A stretch of 64,000 nt of DNA from JAVKEN01 sp040221415 (GCA_040221415.1 JAVKEN010000022.1:62001-126000); one strand, 5' to 3'; positions 54,001-61,186 are shown, counted from the first letter of the stretch. Notes: a model not told the origin generated them from the letters alone. Numbers and translations are program-made.

Positions 54001-54177
54001 AATTATGATTCCGTTAAAAAACAAATGGCTGCTGCAACTTCAGTATATGCTTATTGCCAAGATCAGCCAAAATCTCTCTCTGGAACAAAAGGCCTATTCC
54101 CATCTCAAGCCATCTCAAAGAGCTCCTGCAAATCCTCTTACGGATCATGCAAAAAACAAAATTGCCCTAAATTTTAG
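51055..54177 (+). CDS. Large secreted Cys-rich protein, possible VirB6-type extracytoplasmic homologue (1040 aa)
   Basis: Signal peptide LIATLILLSFSSNASAW (about residues 8-24), then a soluble chain with dozens of Cys, often in close pairs (CSDCGCGD, MCKC, DCCAMYG), suggesting a disulfide-rich exported protein. There is no transmembrane region later. The stretch CYPAPLAPPPPQMCKC (near 255-270) followed by YYKPVARVFLSNPI resembles the Cys/Pro-rich extracytoplasmic part of rickettsial VirB6-like proteins as I recall them, but the TrbL-type membrane domain of VirB6 is missing. TraN-like conjugation proteins are another option; I cannot prove either. Confidence 0.7.
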   Translation: MMNRLFRLIATLILLSFSSNASAWHTNYYMYYWLANCMDTRSNCDSKHCEDACKAGIFGRCWNTSYLNVAPEKLQELGGSNSFFNPKVNAKVYFRNAIIPGVFGLLSFCEVGGTTVLLDGGESKTISYGPIGFDVNVQSYMILDGGSQEDGIVSKSIMCCDSGESPGAKNSYSIYDLGGDSKSYQGCTIPNYDDTFGEDGSKCSDCGCGDAKNLAGAYGCNQAKIFSLLCKNQVALPAICVASKVDAAGFQQIKSGCYPAPLAPPPPQMCKCSLPTTPAPAYAYPVCTAFNPPAILADADSSASGQTSNNCVPQYRSPNTAALGPESTYYKPVARVFLSNPIQVGTWESPVNGSGAQYCGANSKADKYPIKKACDGNKCTNQNESDCFFISSGQTNITSTYVNDQGTVEPSVPTMYVFSSGSDEAPSPSGPENTAFVDAPVGNTSMDRFGFNNAQFGDVSFDFSALGDGSKEDCTLNGIYNSSYNPGNSSKINNLQCPGSKSITLQSLDKDSNDKPYERTFISFLPDECGPKDDPYNCTQYCVAEYFAPGKGLPYSISCFPRPQPTKFSVERCKSNSSSNKDCDSYINDYNSLSKWCLDMQIEDQPTMRVCGDNRLNKMKFPDDNPTQVVPLLTDINFNQPPSSLPSGSKGYCPAASDPTSFNSCPIGFYNYTDSKKKNEYIQGGTMLCGISWPNLSSCPMGCTQFPNCTSEKDQSGCDVSDLAKMGCNCISAQQNYCSDTGKYDGNCSSPDVSLRPSDRSTPDASDPTKYNPDILAQLAPWLFNKPTDSPPDGSGLRGRTPMENGLCTIMTQWDPVDCCAMYGSDSDIAKDANANPPKLQMPDGISVEDFYNACQAFTCKFTTVTEDSLKEDVSGAIFNDAAYMSKISNDIYEACVQNQAPTLPDPSFFSSNDKLSKYVQDALEPIKKITDIYGTGVLCSFFQPGSSSSDNGGPARCNTSTVTVASSDGFTNATCGALAPANYDSVKKQMAAATSVYAYCQDQPKSLSGTKGLFPSQAISKSSCKSSYGSCKKQNCPKF

Positions 54178-54357
54178 GTTCTAAAAAGTCACAAACTACA
54201 ATGCATATTTTGTAAAACTCATTAGAGCAAGAGCAGAAGAAAAACAAATTAACATGCTATGTGTAATTTATAAGATCTTTTCTCAAAACATAAAAACCAA
54301 AAAGTCAGGTTAATCTGAATTAACTTTTGCTAAACTTAAAAAATTTGCAAACTTAGT

Positions 54358-54386
54358 TTGACAGCGGAATTCAAAGCTGTTATTTT
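54358..54386 (+). promoter_or_regulatory. Candidate promoter upstream of the ankyrin-kinase gene
   Basis: Perfect -35 TTGACA (54358-54363), a 17-base spacer and -10 TATTTT (54381-54386, 4 of 6). The start would be about 54393, at the base of the hairpin described next. Confidence 0.5.
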
Positions 54387-54392
54387 TCTCCC

Positions 54393-54470
54393 GAGGCCAG
54401 TTAAACTATTGCCTCCTCAAATTTTAGCTGGCCTCACTTATCTTCCTCCTCCCGAATATTTTATTAACCT
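54393..54470 (+). ncRNA. Structured RNA or leader with two anti-Shine-Dalgarno stretches
   Basis: A perfect 8-base stem GAGGCCAG (54393-54400) / CTGGCCTC (54428-54435) closes a 27-base loop containing TTGCCTCCTCAAA. A second run CTTCCTCCTCCCG follows at 54442-54454. The 10-mer TGCCTCCTCA is also in the candidate RNA at 50206-50272. CCUCCUCCC-type motifs in loops typify a class of alphaproteobacterial small RNAs. Whether this is a separate RNA or the leader of the gene at 54521 is open; no strong terminator is seen. Confidence 0.4.
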
Positions 54471-54478
54471 TTCTTTAA

Positions 54479-54516
54479 TCAAACTAGTTTATAGTTAAAA
54501 TGAAACTATAGTTTGA
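54479..54516 (+). promoter_or_regulatory. Paired palindromes AAACTAGTTT and AAACTATAGTTT before the start codon
   Basis: AAACTAGTTT (54481-54490) and AAACTATAGTTT (54503-54514) are each self-complementary and share the half-site AAACTA; the outer parts also pair as TCAAACTA / TAGTTTGA. The second ends six bases before ATG 54521, where no Shine-Dalgarno sequence is found. A repressor or structural control site is possible. Confidence 0.4.
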
Positions 54517-54520
54517 TTCT

Positions 54521-57487
54521 ATGCCTACAGTTAGAAGATCGGCATCAATAGCGCCAGCTGCCACAGATACGAGTTCTGGGGCACTTCGTTCGCCCATAGA
54601 TAGAGCTGAAACTGTGGTAAGAGCATTTGCCCGCCATAGCGACTCTCGGGTAGACGGTATTTTCACTGATGTAGTATCAGAGCTAGGTGAAGAAACGCAA
54701 GCTAGCGAAACTGCATTTACAAAAATAGACAGCCCAATTAGTGGCGACATAGAGGTTGGTAAGAAAGATAAATATTTTGCAAAGACTGGGACTGAGAGTG
54801 CGATTGAAAGCATGCGAGAACTTGGATTCCTAGACGGTGAAGCTGCTTCCTTAGCTACAGATGATATGTTTGCGACTCTTAGCGAAAAAATGCGAGAGTC
54901 TTTCGATGTTTTGGTAGCGTATCAAAATGAGGAAGCTGAATTGTCTGAAGAAGAAGTACAGCATCATGTTAATGTAGTCACCAAAACAAAAGATTCACTG
55001 CGTAAACTTGCACCCACTTATATTGTAAAAAAACAAGATGCGCTTGAATCATTCGTCGAGCTTACATCAGGTATGGTTGCTAGGCATTTTCTTGGCAATA
55101 AGTCGCCCAAATATAGACTGGCTGAATCAGCAGAAGCTGAAAAACCACCAGTTCTAACTGCAAAATTTTTGCGTAATTATAAAAGCCTTCGCAGCAAAGT
55201 TGGCAAAACGGGCTTTGGCCAAGCTGATTTGGATGCAAAAGATGCTCCTGACTTATCTGATGCAGTTGCAACTTCAATTTTCATCGGAGATTTTGACTGG
55301 CATCCTTATAATTTAGGTGTGGTACTTGATGATCATGGCGAAGAAAAAGCAGCCAGAATTGATTACGGTTTATCCACAGCATTTTTTCAAAGAAAAATTC
55401 CTAGCGTTCAGCAAGTCGATCTATCAATTAGAGGTCTTACAGATTCAATACGCTCAGCAAAGAAAACTGTTTACTCAAAATCTTCTCGTAGACCGTGTGA
55501 TCAAACTTATACCGCCCATGAACTGCTGGTCGATGTTTGCCGAACCAGAAGCTATAAAAGTGATATTTATCGTAATGAAAGATTCGTTGCCAGTTTAGAT
55601 TCTATGCTTGCAAAAGACCCATCGCAAATTGATCGTGTAATTGATGCTACAATGGATTATCAAGAACGTTATTTTGGCCCTGAGATATTCACAACCTTCC
55701 TTGATTATCAAGAAGTTGCAGCGGAAAGAAGAACTGATGATCCAAAGAAAGATGTCAAAGCATATTTAAAGCATAGTTATGCAGAACGCCGCCAACAAAT
55801 GCAGGATCTTTCCCGCAATATAAAAATTGAGCTTGCAATAGATGCTGGAAAATCTGTTGAAGAAATTTTAGCGATTGCCCTGCCTGAAGGTATTTCTCCA
55901 GATGCAAGAGAGCATAATATAAAATCAGCACTTTCTTACGCGTTATTTGAAGGTAAGGCAGCAATGGTTGAACAAGCTAGCCAACTTGCAACAGAATATG
56001 AAGTTGACCTTGAAAGTTTGGACAAGCTGTATAACAACATTGAGAATGCACAATTGGTTCACAAATATCACAGTGAAATAAACATTGGTGAAGAAAGAGA
56101 TTTATCTCCTTCTCTTAAGTTCTTAATGAAACAAAGAATCCTTGCCGACAGAGATCTTTCTGCTGCAACAAAGGACCTGCAAATAGCTGTTATTGATGAT
56201 AATAAACCTAACTTTGATGCAGCTATTGCTGCTGGAGCGGATGTGAATGCTTTAGGCAAATACTCAGGTATGAACGCTTTACATTTGGCAAGTTATTTTG
56301 ATAACTCAACCATGATCAAAAAATCGCATGAAGCCGGAGCAGATTTAAAATTGCCAAATGCATATGGTCTTCAAGCTGTTCATTTAGCTGCTCTATTTCA
56401 TAACGAAGAAGCGTATGAAGAATTAGTGGAAGGTCTTGATGTATCACCATTATCAATGACATCAAGAACGCCTCGAAAAACAGCCATAGAATTAGCAGCA
56501 GGAAATGTAAGAAGTAACTTCTTCCAAATATCTGTTGATTTTGATTTAGATACACCTTTACCTAAGGGTCATACTCTTCTCACCTCAGCTATGGCTGATG
56601 GAAATTTAGAACAAGTAAAAGAGCTTTTAGTCGCTGGAGCAAAACCTAATGTTTTAAATGGCCGCAACGCTAACATGATGTATTATCTAGCTGGATTTAA
56701 AACAAAAGAAGCGCGCGATTACTTTATAGACTTAGCCCTCAAAGGTGCTGATATTACAGTCAAAGCTCATAATGGTAAATCTCCTTTAGATGTATTTATA
56801 GAATTTGGCGGCGATCTTAATATGACAAATCAAATGGGACACTCTTTCTTAAGTTATGCTGTGATTACAGGCAACGTCAATCTTACAGAAAAACTGCTTA
56901 AAGCAGGTGCTGATCCTAACACAAAATCGCCTTCGAAAGAATATTCAGTATTAATAAATCATTCTATCTTTGAGGGAATTGATGAAGCAGAGTTGCTAGA
57001 AAAAGGTCTATCACAAGAGGCAATTGACTCAGCAAAGGAAAAAGTCTCAACTGGTAAATTTGCTGAAATCCCAGCAGAAATGAAGCCTTATCAAAAACAA
57101 CTGCAAAATAACATGATTGCTGTTTCTCTTTTTGAAAGCGGAGCCGCTCTCTCACCTGCTTTAGAAAGGCGTCTTCCTAGGATAAACCCATATTTGGCAG
57201 AGAAATTCGAAGAAATTAGCTCTGCTCGTTCTGCAGCTACGGCTGCAGAAACTGCAATGGATGCCGGTGCCGCGGGATTTTCACCTGACTCCCGTGAAAC
57301 GCCGCTTACAGAGCTACCAAGAAGATCCCCTGAAACCCCTCTTGCTCACTTACCTGAGGGTACAAAAAAAGAAATAGCAGATACTGCAAGAAGAGTAAGA
57401 GAGGCGATGGCAAGAGCTCGCGGTAATACTGGAGGGAGTCCAGATGCAAGAAGAAGAGGCGCTTCTTCTCGTGGCCCAAGGTTATAA
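54521..57487 (+). CDS. Kinase-like domain fused to ankyrin repeats (988 aa)
   Basis: The first third has atypical kinase features: KDKYFAKTG (near residue 85, candidate nucleotide-binding Lys), then a catalytic-loop-like IFIGDFDWHPYNLGV (near 255-268, Asp and Asn in D-x-x-x-x-N) and ARIDYGLSTAFF (near 277, Asp as in DFG). The order resembles PI3/PI4-kinase-like or HipA-like folds. Residues about 550-810 contain ankyrin repeats (NALHLASYFDNSTMIKKS, QAVHLAALFHNEEAYEEL, GHSFLSYAVITGNVNLTEK). The tail is Ala/Arg/Pro-rich and basic (GASSRGPRL). No membrane segment. A secreted host-modifying kinase is a good inference; substrate unknown. Confidence 0.75.
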   Translation: MPTVRRSASIAPAATDTSSGALRSPIDRAETVVRAFARHSDSRVDGIFTDVVSELGEETQASETAFTKIDSPISGDIEVGKKDKYFAKTGTESAIESMRELGFLDGEAASLATDDMFATLSEKMRESFDVLVAYQNEEAELSEEEVQHHVNVVTKTKDSLRKLAPTYIVKKQDALESFVELTSGMVARHFLGNKSPKYRLAESAEAEKPPVLTAKFLRNYKSLRSKVGKTGFGQADLDAKDAPDLSDAVATSIFIGDFDWHPYNLGVVLDDHGEEKAARIDYGLSTAFFQRKIPSVQQVDLSIRGLTDSIRSAKKTVYSKSSRRPCDQTYTAHELLVDVCRTRSYKSDIYRNERFVASLDSMLAKDPSQIDRVIDATMDYQERYFGPEIFTTFLDYQEVAAERRTDDPKKDVKAYLKHSYAERRQQMQDLSRNIKIELAIDAGKSVEEILAIALPEGISPDAREHNIKSALSYALFEGKAAMVEQASQLATEYEVDLESLDKLYNNIENAQLVHKYHSEINIGEERDLSPSLKFLMKQRILADRDLSAATKDLQIAVIDDNKPNFDAAIAAGADVNALGKYSGMNALHLASYFDNSTMIKKSHEAGADLKLPNAYGLQAVHLAALFHNEEAYEELVEGLDVSPLSMTSRTPRKTAIELAAGNVRSNFFQISVDFDLDTPLPKGHTLLTSAMADGNLEQVKELLVAGAKPNVLNGRNANMMYYLAGFKTKEARDYFIDLALKGADITVKAHNGKSPLDVFIEFGGDLNMTNQMGHSFLSYAVITGNVNLTEKLLKAGADPNTKSPSKEYSVLINHSIFEGIDEAELLEKGLSQEAIDSAKEKVSTGKFAEIPAEMKPYQKQLQNNMIAVSLFESGAALSPALERRLPRINPYLAEKFEEISSARSAATAAETAMDAGAAGFSPDSRETPLTELPRRSPETPLAHLPEGTKKEIADTARRVREAMARARGNTGGSPDARRRGASSRGPRL

Positions 57488-57560
57488 AAATAGCTGTTTT
57501 TACTTCTTGCGCATTGTTAAATTGCTTGATAAAAATGAATGTATTAACTAATTACTTTGG

Positions 57561-58373
57561 GTGGTGTTAGAATATTTAGCTTTAACTGGTAAGTTTTTAT
57601 CAGAGTCTCCGTTTATAATTTCATTATTAATCTTAGGTTACCTGGGTTGCAATCGCGATAAATTCGCTCGCATTTCAGTTGCAGTTTTCTTTTCAGTAAT
57701 TCTGACCTGCTACCTTAAAGCCGTATTTAAATACCCTCTTCCTCCTGGTATGCATGCTGGTTGGGGCTTCCCAAGCGGCCATCAATCAACAAGTATAGTT
57801 TTATGGCTAGCAATGGCTTGGGAGTTCAGAAGCAAAGCTGTTCTTGCCTTAGGTATTATTGCAAATGGGTTTGTTGCTTATGCTATGCTTTATTACAATT
57901 TCCACTTCGAAAAAGATTTATTTGCAGCGCTTGGTCAATCCTTGACTCTCTTGGCAATTTATTATTACACACTCAAAGTTTGGCCAAGAAAAAAAGAATT
58001 TGAGGCTTTCTTCTTGTTTGGTGTCGTTGGGATGTTGTTAAATTTTTATAACGAAACACCTGAAGAATGGATGTATCATTCTTGGCGTGCAAATGCTGCA
58101 ATTTTTGGCTATGGCCTTGGTTGGGGAATCGTTTACAGCAACAAGCTTAACTTTAACAAAAGCAAAATGTTTAAAATTTTCAGATCATTGATCGGCCTTG
58201 GTGGTTTCGTTGGTATTTATTATATTTTTGATAATATTCATGTGAACACTAAAGACAGTACAACTGCATTTTTCCAATTCTTTTTAATGTCTTTGTGGGT
58301 ATCTTTATTTACAGAACAATTATGCCGACCTTTAAATAAAATATTTTTTGATGATAGAAAGAAAAACAGGTAG
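57561..58373 (+). CDS. PAP2-superfamily membrane phosphatase (270 aa)
   Basis: The PAP2 signature is in order: KYPLPPG, PSGHQST (with catalytic His in the second motif) and NFHFEKDL (His-x3-Asp third motif), between hydrophobic helices. PAP2 enzymes dephosphorylate lipid phosphates such as phosphatidate or undecaprenyl diphosphate. The C-terminal third is an additional multi-helix region. Starts with GTG at 57561 (no clear site, start uncertain). Its last 23 bases overlap the toxin-like gene, so the two may be coupled. Confidence 0.85.
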   Translation: MVLEYLALTGKFLSESPFIISLLILGYLGCNRDKFARISVAVFFSVILTCYLKAVFKYPLPPGMHAGWGFPSGHQSTSIVLWLAMAWEFRSKAVLALGIIANGFVAYAMLYYNFHFEKDLFAALGQSLTLLAIYYYTLKVWPRKKEFEAFFLFGVVGMLLNFYNETPEEWMYHSWRANAAIFGYGLGWGIVYSNKLNFNKSKMFKIFRSLIGLGGFVGIYYIFDNIHVNTKDSTTAFFQFFLMSLWVSLFTEQLCRPLNKIFFDDRKKNR

Positions 58374-58869
58374 TTATTTTAAATTAGCAGCGATTGCTAT
58401 TGGTACTATTGTTGCGTTTAGTACGCTTTTTGTTTTCCTTCTTAATCCCTATCAAATAAGCTTATCTACTCAAAAAAAGCCTGTTATCTTACTCGGCAAC
58501 TATGTTAACAGCCATATTATCAGAGTGCATGTTGGGAAAAACAAAGAATGGCTTAAAAAGCGACTAAAATATCGTGATTATCTGCATCTCGTATCAACAT
58601 TTTATAGCATGAGACAAGCTGAAGAAGTAATCAAAGATACTCTTGACACACATAAAGATAGGGTTAACCATTGGGTCCGCGATCAAACGGTTAAAAAGAA
58701 TATGCGTAAAAGCTTCAGAAAAACTTTTAAGACACCTATTGGTTTTGGAGTTAAACGTGATGAAGAGAAAACTGTTGATCTTATGACAGTAAAAGTTTTG
58801 ATTCAAAAGGTGAATAATCATAGCTTCAAAATTATTAGCGCCTATCCTATTCCAATTAAGCGATCTTAA
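58351..58869 (+). CDS. Membrane-anchored/secreted protein with CdiA-type RNase A-like toxin domain (172 aa)
   Basis: One hydrophobic N-terminal helix (LAAIAIGTIVAFSTLFVFLL, about 12-31) precedes a domain matching the bacterial CdiA-CT RNase A-like family in order: HIIRVHVGKNKEWLKKRL, then STFYSMRQAEEVIKDTLDTH, VNHWV, TPIGFGVKRD and VKVLIQKVNNHSFKIISAYP. This is the family's usual H-V-G-K start and S/T-AYP end. Known members are secreted tRNA- or RNA-cleaving toxins. ATG 58351 is used; a TTG one codon earlier is the alternative. It overlaps the PAP2 gene by 23 bases. No obvious immunity gene is seen adjacent, although small unknown genes nearby are possible. Confidence 0.8.
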   Translation: MIERKTGSYFKLAAIAIGTIVAFSTLFVFLLNPYQISLSTQKKPVILLGNYVNSHIIRVHVGKNKEWLKKRLKYRDYLHLVSTFYSMRQAEEVIKDTLDTHKDRVNHWVRDQTVKKNMRKSFRKTFKTPIGFGVKRDEEKTVDLMTVKVLIQKVNNHSFKIISAYPIPIKRS

Positions 58870-59288
58870 TTAATCTTGACCAGGGAATCTGACCCTGCAA
58901 AATATTCAACTGCCGAAGCATTAGTCAATTTAATCTGGTATTTTTCTTCTTCAAGATCAAATGATAAATCTAAGCTTGCTATCAAAAACTCGCCTGATAA
59001 ATAACTGCCATTACTAAACTCAATTTGCATCAAGAATTTTTGCTTACTGTATGCATAATGCTTAATAAGTGAGTCCGTGTATTGCCCAGTAAATAAACCA
59101 TTACACACCACTTCAATTGAACTTGAGTTTGCTTGATTATCGACAATTTTCCATGATGCATTCCCCAGTTGGTTATTTTCAATGTATTCATTGTCAAGAT
59201 GCAGCTCTATTGACTGCGCCCCACCTATCTCAAGCATGTTTTCTGCTTGTTGGATTTTAAGTAATACGGGCAACTTCATTGCTGACAT
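58866..59288 (-). CDS. Phage/gene-transfer-agent TP901-1-type major tail protein (140 aa)
   Basis: ATG 59288 with GGAGG six bases upstream. The pattern LPVLLKIQQAENMLEIGGAQ, SIEVVCNGLFTG, then SGEFLIASLDLSFDLEEEKY follows the TP901-1-family tail tube protein used in gene transfer agents (RcGTA gp9 position). It overlaps by 32 bases the gene upstream, which encodes the DUF3168-type protein; that is the normal gp8-gp9 order. No other tail genes follow, so the cluster is partial. Confidence 0.75.
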   Translation of the reverse strand: MSAMKLPVLLKIQQAENMLEIGGAQSIELHLDNEYIENNQLGNASWKIVDNQANSSSIEVVCNGLFTGQYTDSLIKHYAYSKQKFLMQIEFSNGSYLSGEFLIASLDLSFDLEEEKYQIKLTNASAVEYFAGSDSLVKIN

Positions 59289-59688
59289 TAGGTACCTCCA
59301 GTTTAATTTTAAAATTCAAAACAGCTTCATATGTTTTACCATCGCGCATCACATCAAAATTCATATTGTTAAAAATAATATGTTTGATGTTTATGTTCTG
59401 GAACCTTACTGACTGACACTCCAACGCATGTGAAATTTCCTCCGCGAATTTCATTATTTCCCGATTATCACTACGAGAATAAAGATAAATCTTCTGCTGC
59501 AACTTAATGTGACTAACGCCAATCGAAGATGAGAACTCCGAAGTGAAATTCCCCAGATATGCATATGGCATAGGTGAATTCTTAGGTATCTGATTATAAA
59601 TTTTTAACTGCTCAGTTATTCGGGATTCTTCTATTTTATAAAATAAAAATTCCTGAAACTGAGTAATTGATTGAATATTTTTACTCAT
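59257..59688 (-). CDS. Phage/gene-transfer-agent DUF3168-type tail completion protein (143 aa)
   Basis: ATG 59688 with GGAGG upstream. SPMPYAYLGNFTSEFSSSIG, IYLYSRSDNREIMKFAEEIS and FDVMRDGKTYEAVLNFKIKL follow the DUF3168 family (RcGTA gp8), which completes the head-tail joint. It is co-transcribed with, and overlaps, the tail-tube gene. Isolated pairs like this fit a decayed or scattered gene transfer agent (known in Rickettsiales). Confidence 0.75.
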   Translation of the reverse strand: MSKNIQSITQFQEFLFYKIEESRITEQLKIYNQIPKNSPMPYAYLGNFTSEFSSSIGVSHIKLQQKIYLYSRSDNREIMKFAEEISHALECQSVRFQNINIKHIIFNNMNFDVMRDGKTYEAVLNFKIKLEVPNVSNEVARIT

Positions 59689-59699
59689 TTTGCCTCCAT

Positions 59700-59726
59700 A
59701 AAAAAAGCCACCCTCTCAGGTGGCTT
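59700..59726 (-). terminator. Intrinsic terminator after the 134-aa gene
   Basis: Perfect 7-base arms AGCCACC / GGTGGCT with a 6-base loop (59706-59725), and a run of seven T on the minus strand. It ends the transcript of 59745-60149 and isolates it from the tail genes. Confidence 0.8.
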
Positions 59727-59744
59727 GGTTATTAAAATTTAAGT

Positions 59745-60149
59745 TTATCTACTTAACATACTGTCAACACTACCTATCAATGCTGGCCCTAGTTCGTCTG
59801 CTTCAAAATTATCTTGATAGTCAAATGTCACCTGTAGTCTGACTAGCTCGCCTTGCATAGCAATGTCACCAAGCACATCTTGGATATCCTCAATATTAAC
59901 AGCGGGATCCAGATCCTCTCTTATTTCTGCAATAAGCTCGTCTAGCTTAACCAGACCATTTGGTCTGTATCCATCTTCAACATAATTAACCAAAAAAATG
60001 TAAAAGAGACCAATTAATGCTTCGTCGCTTAAATCATCACCATTAAATAATGCAGTTCTTGCAACCCTCGTCGCATCAACAGGACCATCCTCTGGTAGCA
60101 AATCATCTGCAAGCATCAATAAGTTACCCTGTAATTCTCCATTAGGCAT
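59745..60149 (-). CDS. Small acidic protein (134 aa)
   Basis: ATG 60149 (MPNGELQGNLLMLADDLLPE). The protein is acidic, mostly helical (ATRVARTALFNGDDLSDEAL) with a strand-like ELVRLQVTFDYQDNFEADEL near the end. No membrane segment and no family. It resembles the heads of the acidic class at 17-26 kb by composition only. A terminator follows 19 bases after its stop. Confidence 0.65.
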   Translation of the reverse strand: MPNGELQGNLLMLADDLLPEDGPVDATRVARTALFNGDDLSDEALIGLFYIFLVNYVEDGYRPNGLVKLDELIAEIREDLDPAVNIEDIQDVLGDIAMQGELVRLQVTFDYQDNFEADELGPALIGSVDSMLSR

Positions 60150-60573
60150 ATCATCACTCTCATCTTAGTTGGACTTTCAATTTAAAACAAAAACGTTAAC
60201 AAATGACTAACAACTTAAAGTTTGTATAAGCGCTGAACTGCTAAGGTCTACACCATGATGATAGTAGCAATGGACCCTCGATCAAGGTCGAGGATGACGA
60301 CAGATGGGGGCTAAGGCAGTTATGGATGCCGGATCAAGTCCGGCATGACGTCGCCGGGGTATGCCGCCCCCACCTATATTCGCATCCCAGCGCCTCCTCT
60401 ATATCATCCCCGCGTAGGCGGGGATCCAAATAGGATCTACTATGTGGAAAGGTGTTTATGGTCTCCGGGTCGGTGCCCTGAGTAACGTCTGGGGGAGAAC
60501 ACCGGCATCTATTAAATCTTGACTATTTTGTCCAAGCAACTAGAATCCCCAAGAATTTATTGAAGAGATGTTT
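60150..60573. repeat. Intergenic cluster of palindromic repeat units
   Basis: No gene is seen. Three clear dyads lie within 150 bases: CCTCGatcaaggtCGAGG (60276-60293), ATGCCGGAtcaagTCCGGCAT (60326-60346) and ATCCCCGCgtagGCGGGGAT (60406-60425). Each is bordered by TGGA/TCA-type flanks, and a degenerate copy follows around 60460-60485 with the flank AACGTCTGGGGGA, which is nearly that of the cluster at 35.6 kb. They are higher in GC than their surroundings and look like short repeat elements inserted side by side. Confidence 0.7.
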
Positions 60574-61113
60574 ATGTTAGGAAGATCAAGCTTTACCCGC
60601 GCTTTAGGAGCTGCAGGAAATGCGTTGTTTAAGACAGACGTGTGGCATTTAGCAGCCCTACATACTAGCCCTTATCTATTTAACCCTGATGGGCTTGGCA
60701 TCCCTACTCGCTCACCCATTACCCCGGCAGAACCTAAAGAAGAAGGCGCAGCAGTAGGTGGTGGTGCACTTCCAGATGGTGGTGGCGACCGCGATGATTG
60801 GGGTGACGAGGATCAACTTAAAACAGAATTAAAACGTATGAAGCGACAAGCCAAAGAAGAGGCTAGTAATTTAGGTCGCATTGTATTTGGTCATTATTTG
60901 CTTGGCGCTCATGAATGGCCTAATCCTTTTGACCCAGAGGGAGATGTCCAAAAAATGCGTGATGTTATGGATAAGGGATATTACAAACCAAAAATCACGT
61001 GTGATCAGCTAAATTTATTAAAAGCAAATGGCATTCGTGTTAATGGTCTGTTTTATGAAGCATTATGCGGTGGTGAAGCAGCTTCTTCCCCTGAATCTGA
61101 ATATGCTGAGTAA
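60574..61113 (+). CDS. MLGR-type protein with presequence-like N-terminus (179 aa)
   Basis: I choose ATG 60574 (MLGRSSFTRALGAAGNALFK) because the same MLGR opening begins the two other family members and GAAGAG then lies nine bases upstream; an ATG two codons earlier is possible. The N-terminus has basic and no acidic residues until about 23, then LAALHTSP, much like a presequence cleavage region. PDGLGIP follows at about 40, shared with the next gene. The C-terminal half is helical (LKTELKRMKRQAKEEASNLG) and ends acidic. No family is recognised. Confidence 0.7.
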   Translation: MLGRSSFTRALGAAGNALFKTDVWHLAALHTSPYLFNPDGLGIPTRSPITPAEPKEEGAAVGGGALPDGGGDRDDWGDEDQLKTELKRMKRQAKEEASNLGRIVFGHYLLGAHEWPNPFDPEGDVQKMRDVMDKGYYKPKITCDQLNLLKANGIRVNGLFYEALCGGEAASSPESEYAE

Positions 61114-61186
61114 TTTTTGCGACAAAAAATTTGACTCTCCTGCCCGGCAAGTTATGATCAAAACTTAATGATTTATTGAGGATATT

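Larger units (their letters stand above)
54178..54520. other. Intergenic region of 343 bases with promoter and structured leader
   Basis: No protein gene. Nothing notable is seen from 54178 to about 54350. From 54358 on there is a promoter, a hairpin with anti-Shine-Dalgarno sequence, and two palindromes directly before the next gene (listed separately). Confidence 0.6.

Noticed and set aside
51055..54177. Assignment as TraN conjugation protein
   Set aside because: Length and Cys content fit loosely, but no TraN-specific motif could be pointed to and no other tra genes are near. I left it as unassigned with a VirB6-type resemblance.
60255..60515. Repeat cluster considered as a CRISPR array
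   Set aside because: The repeats are palindromic but differ from each other, spacing is uneven, and no cas genes occur.
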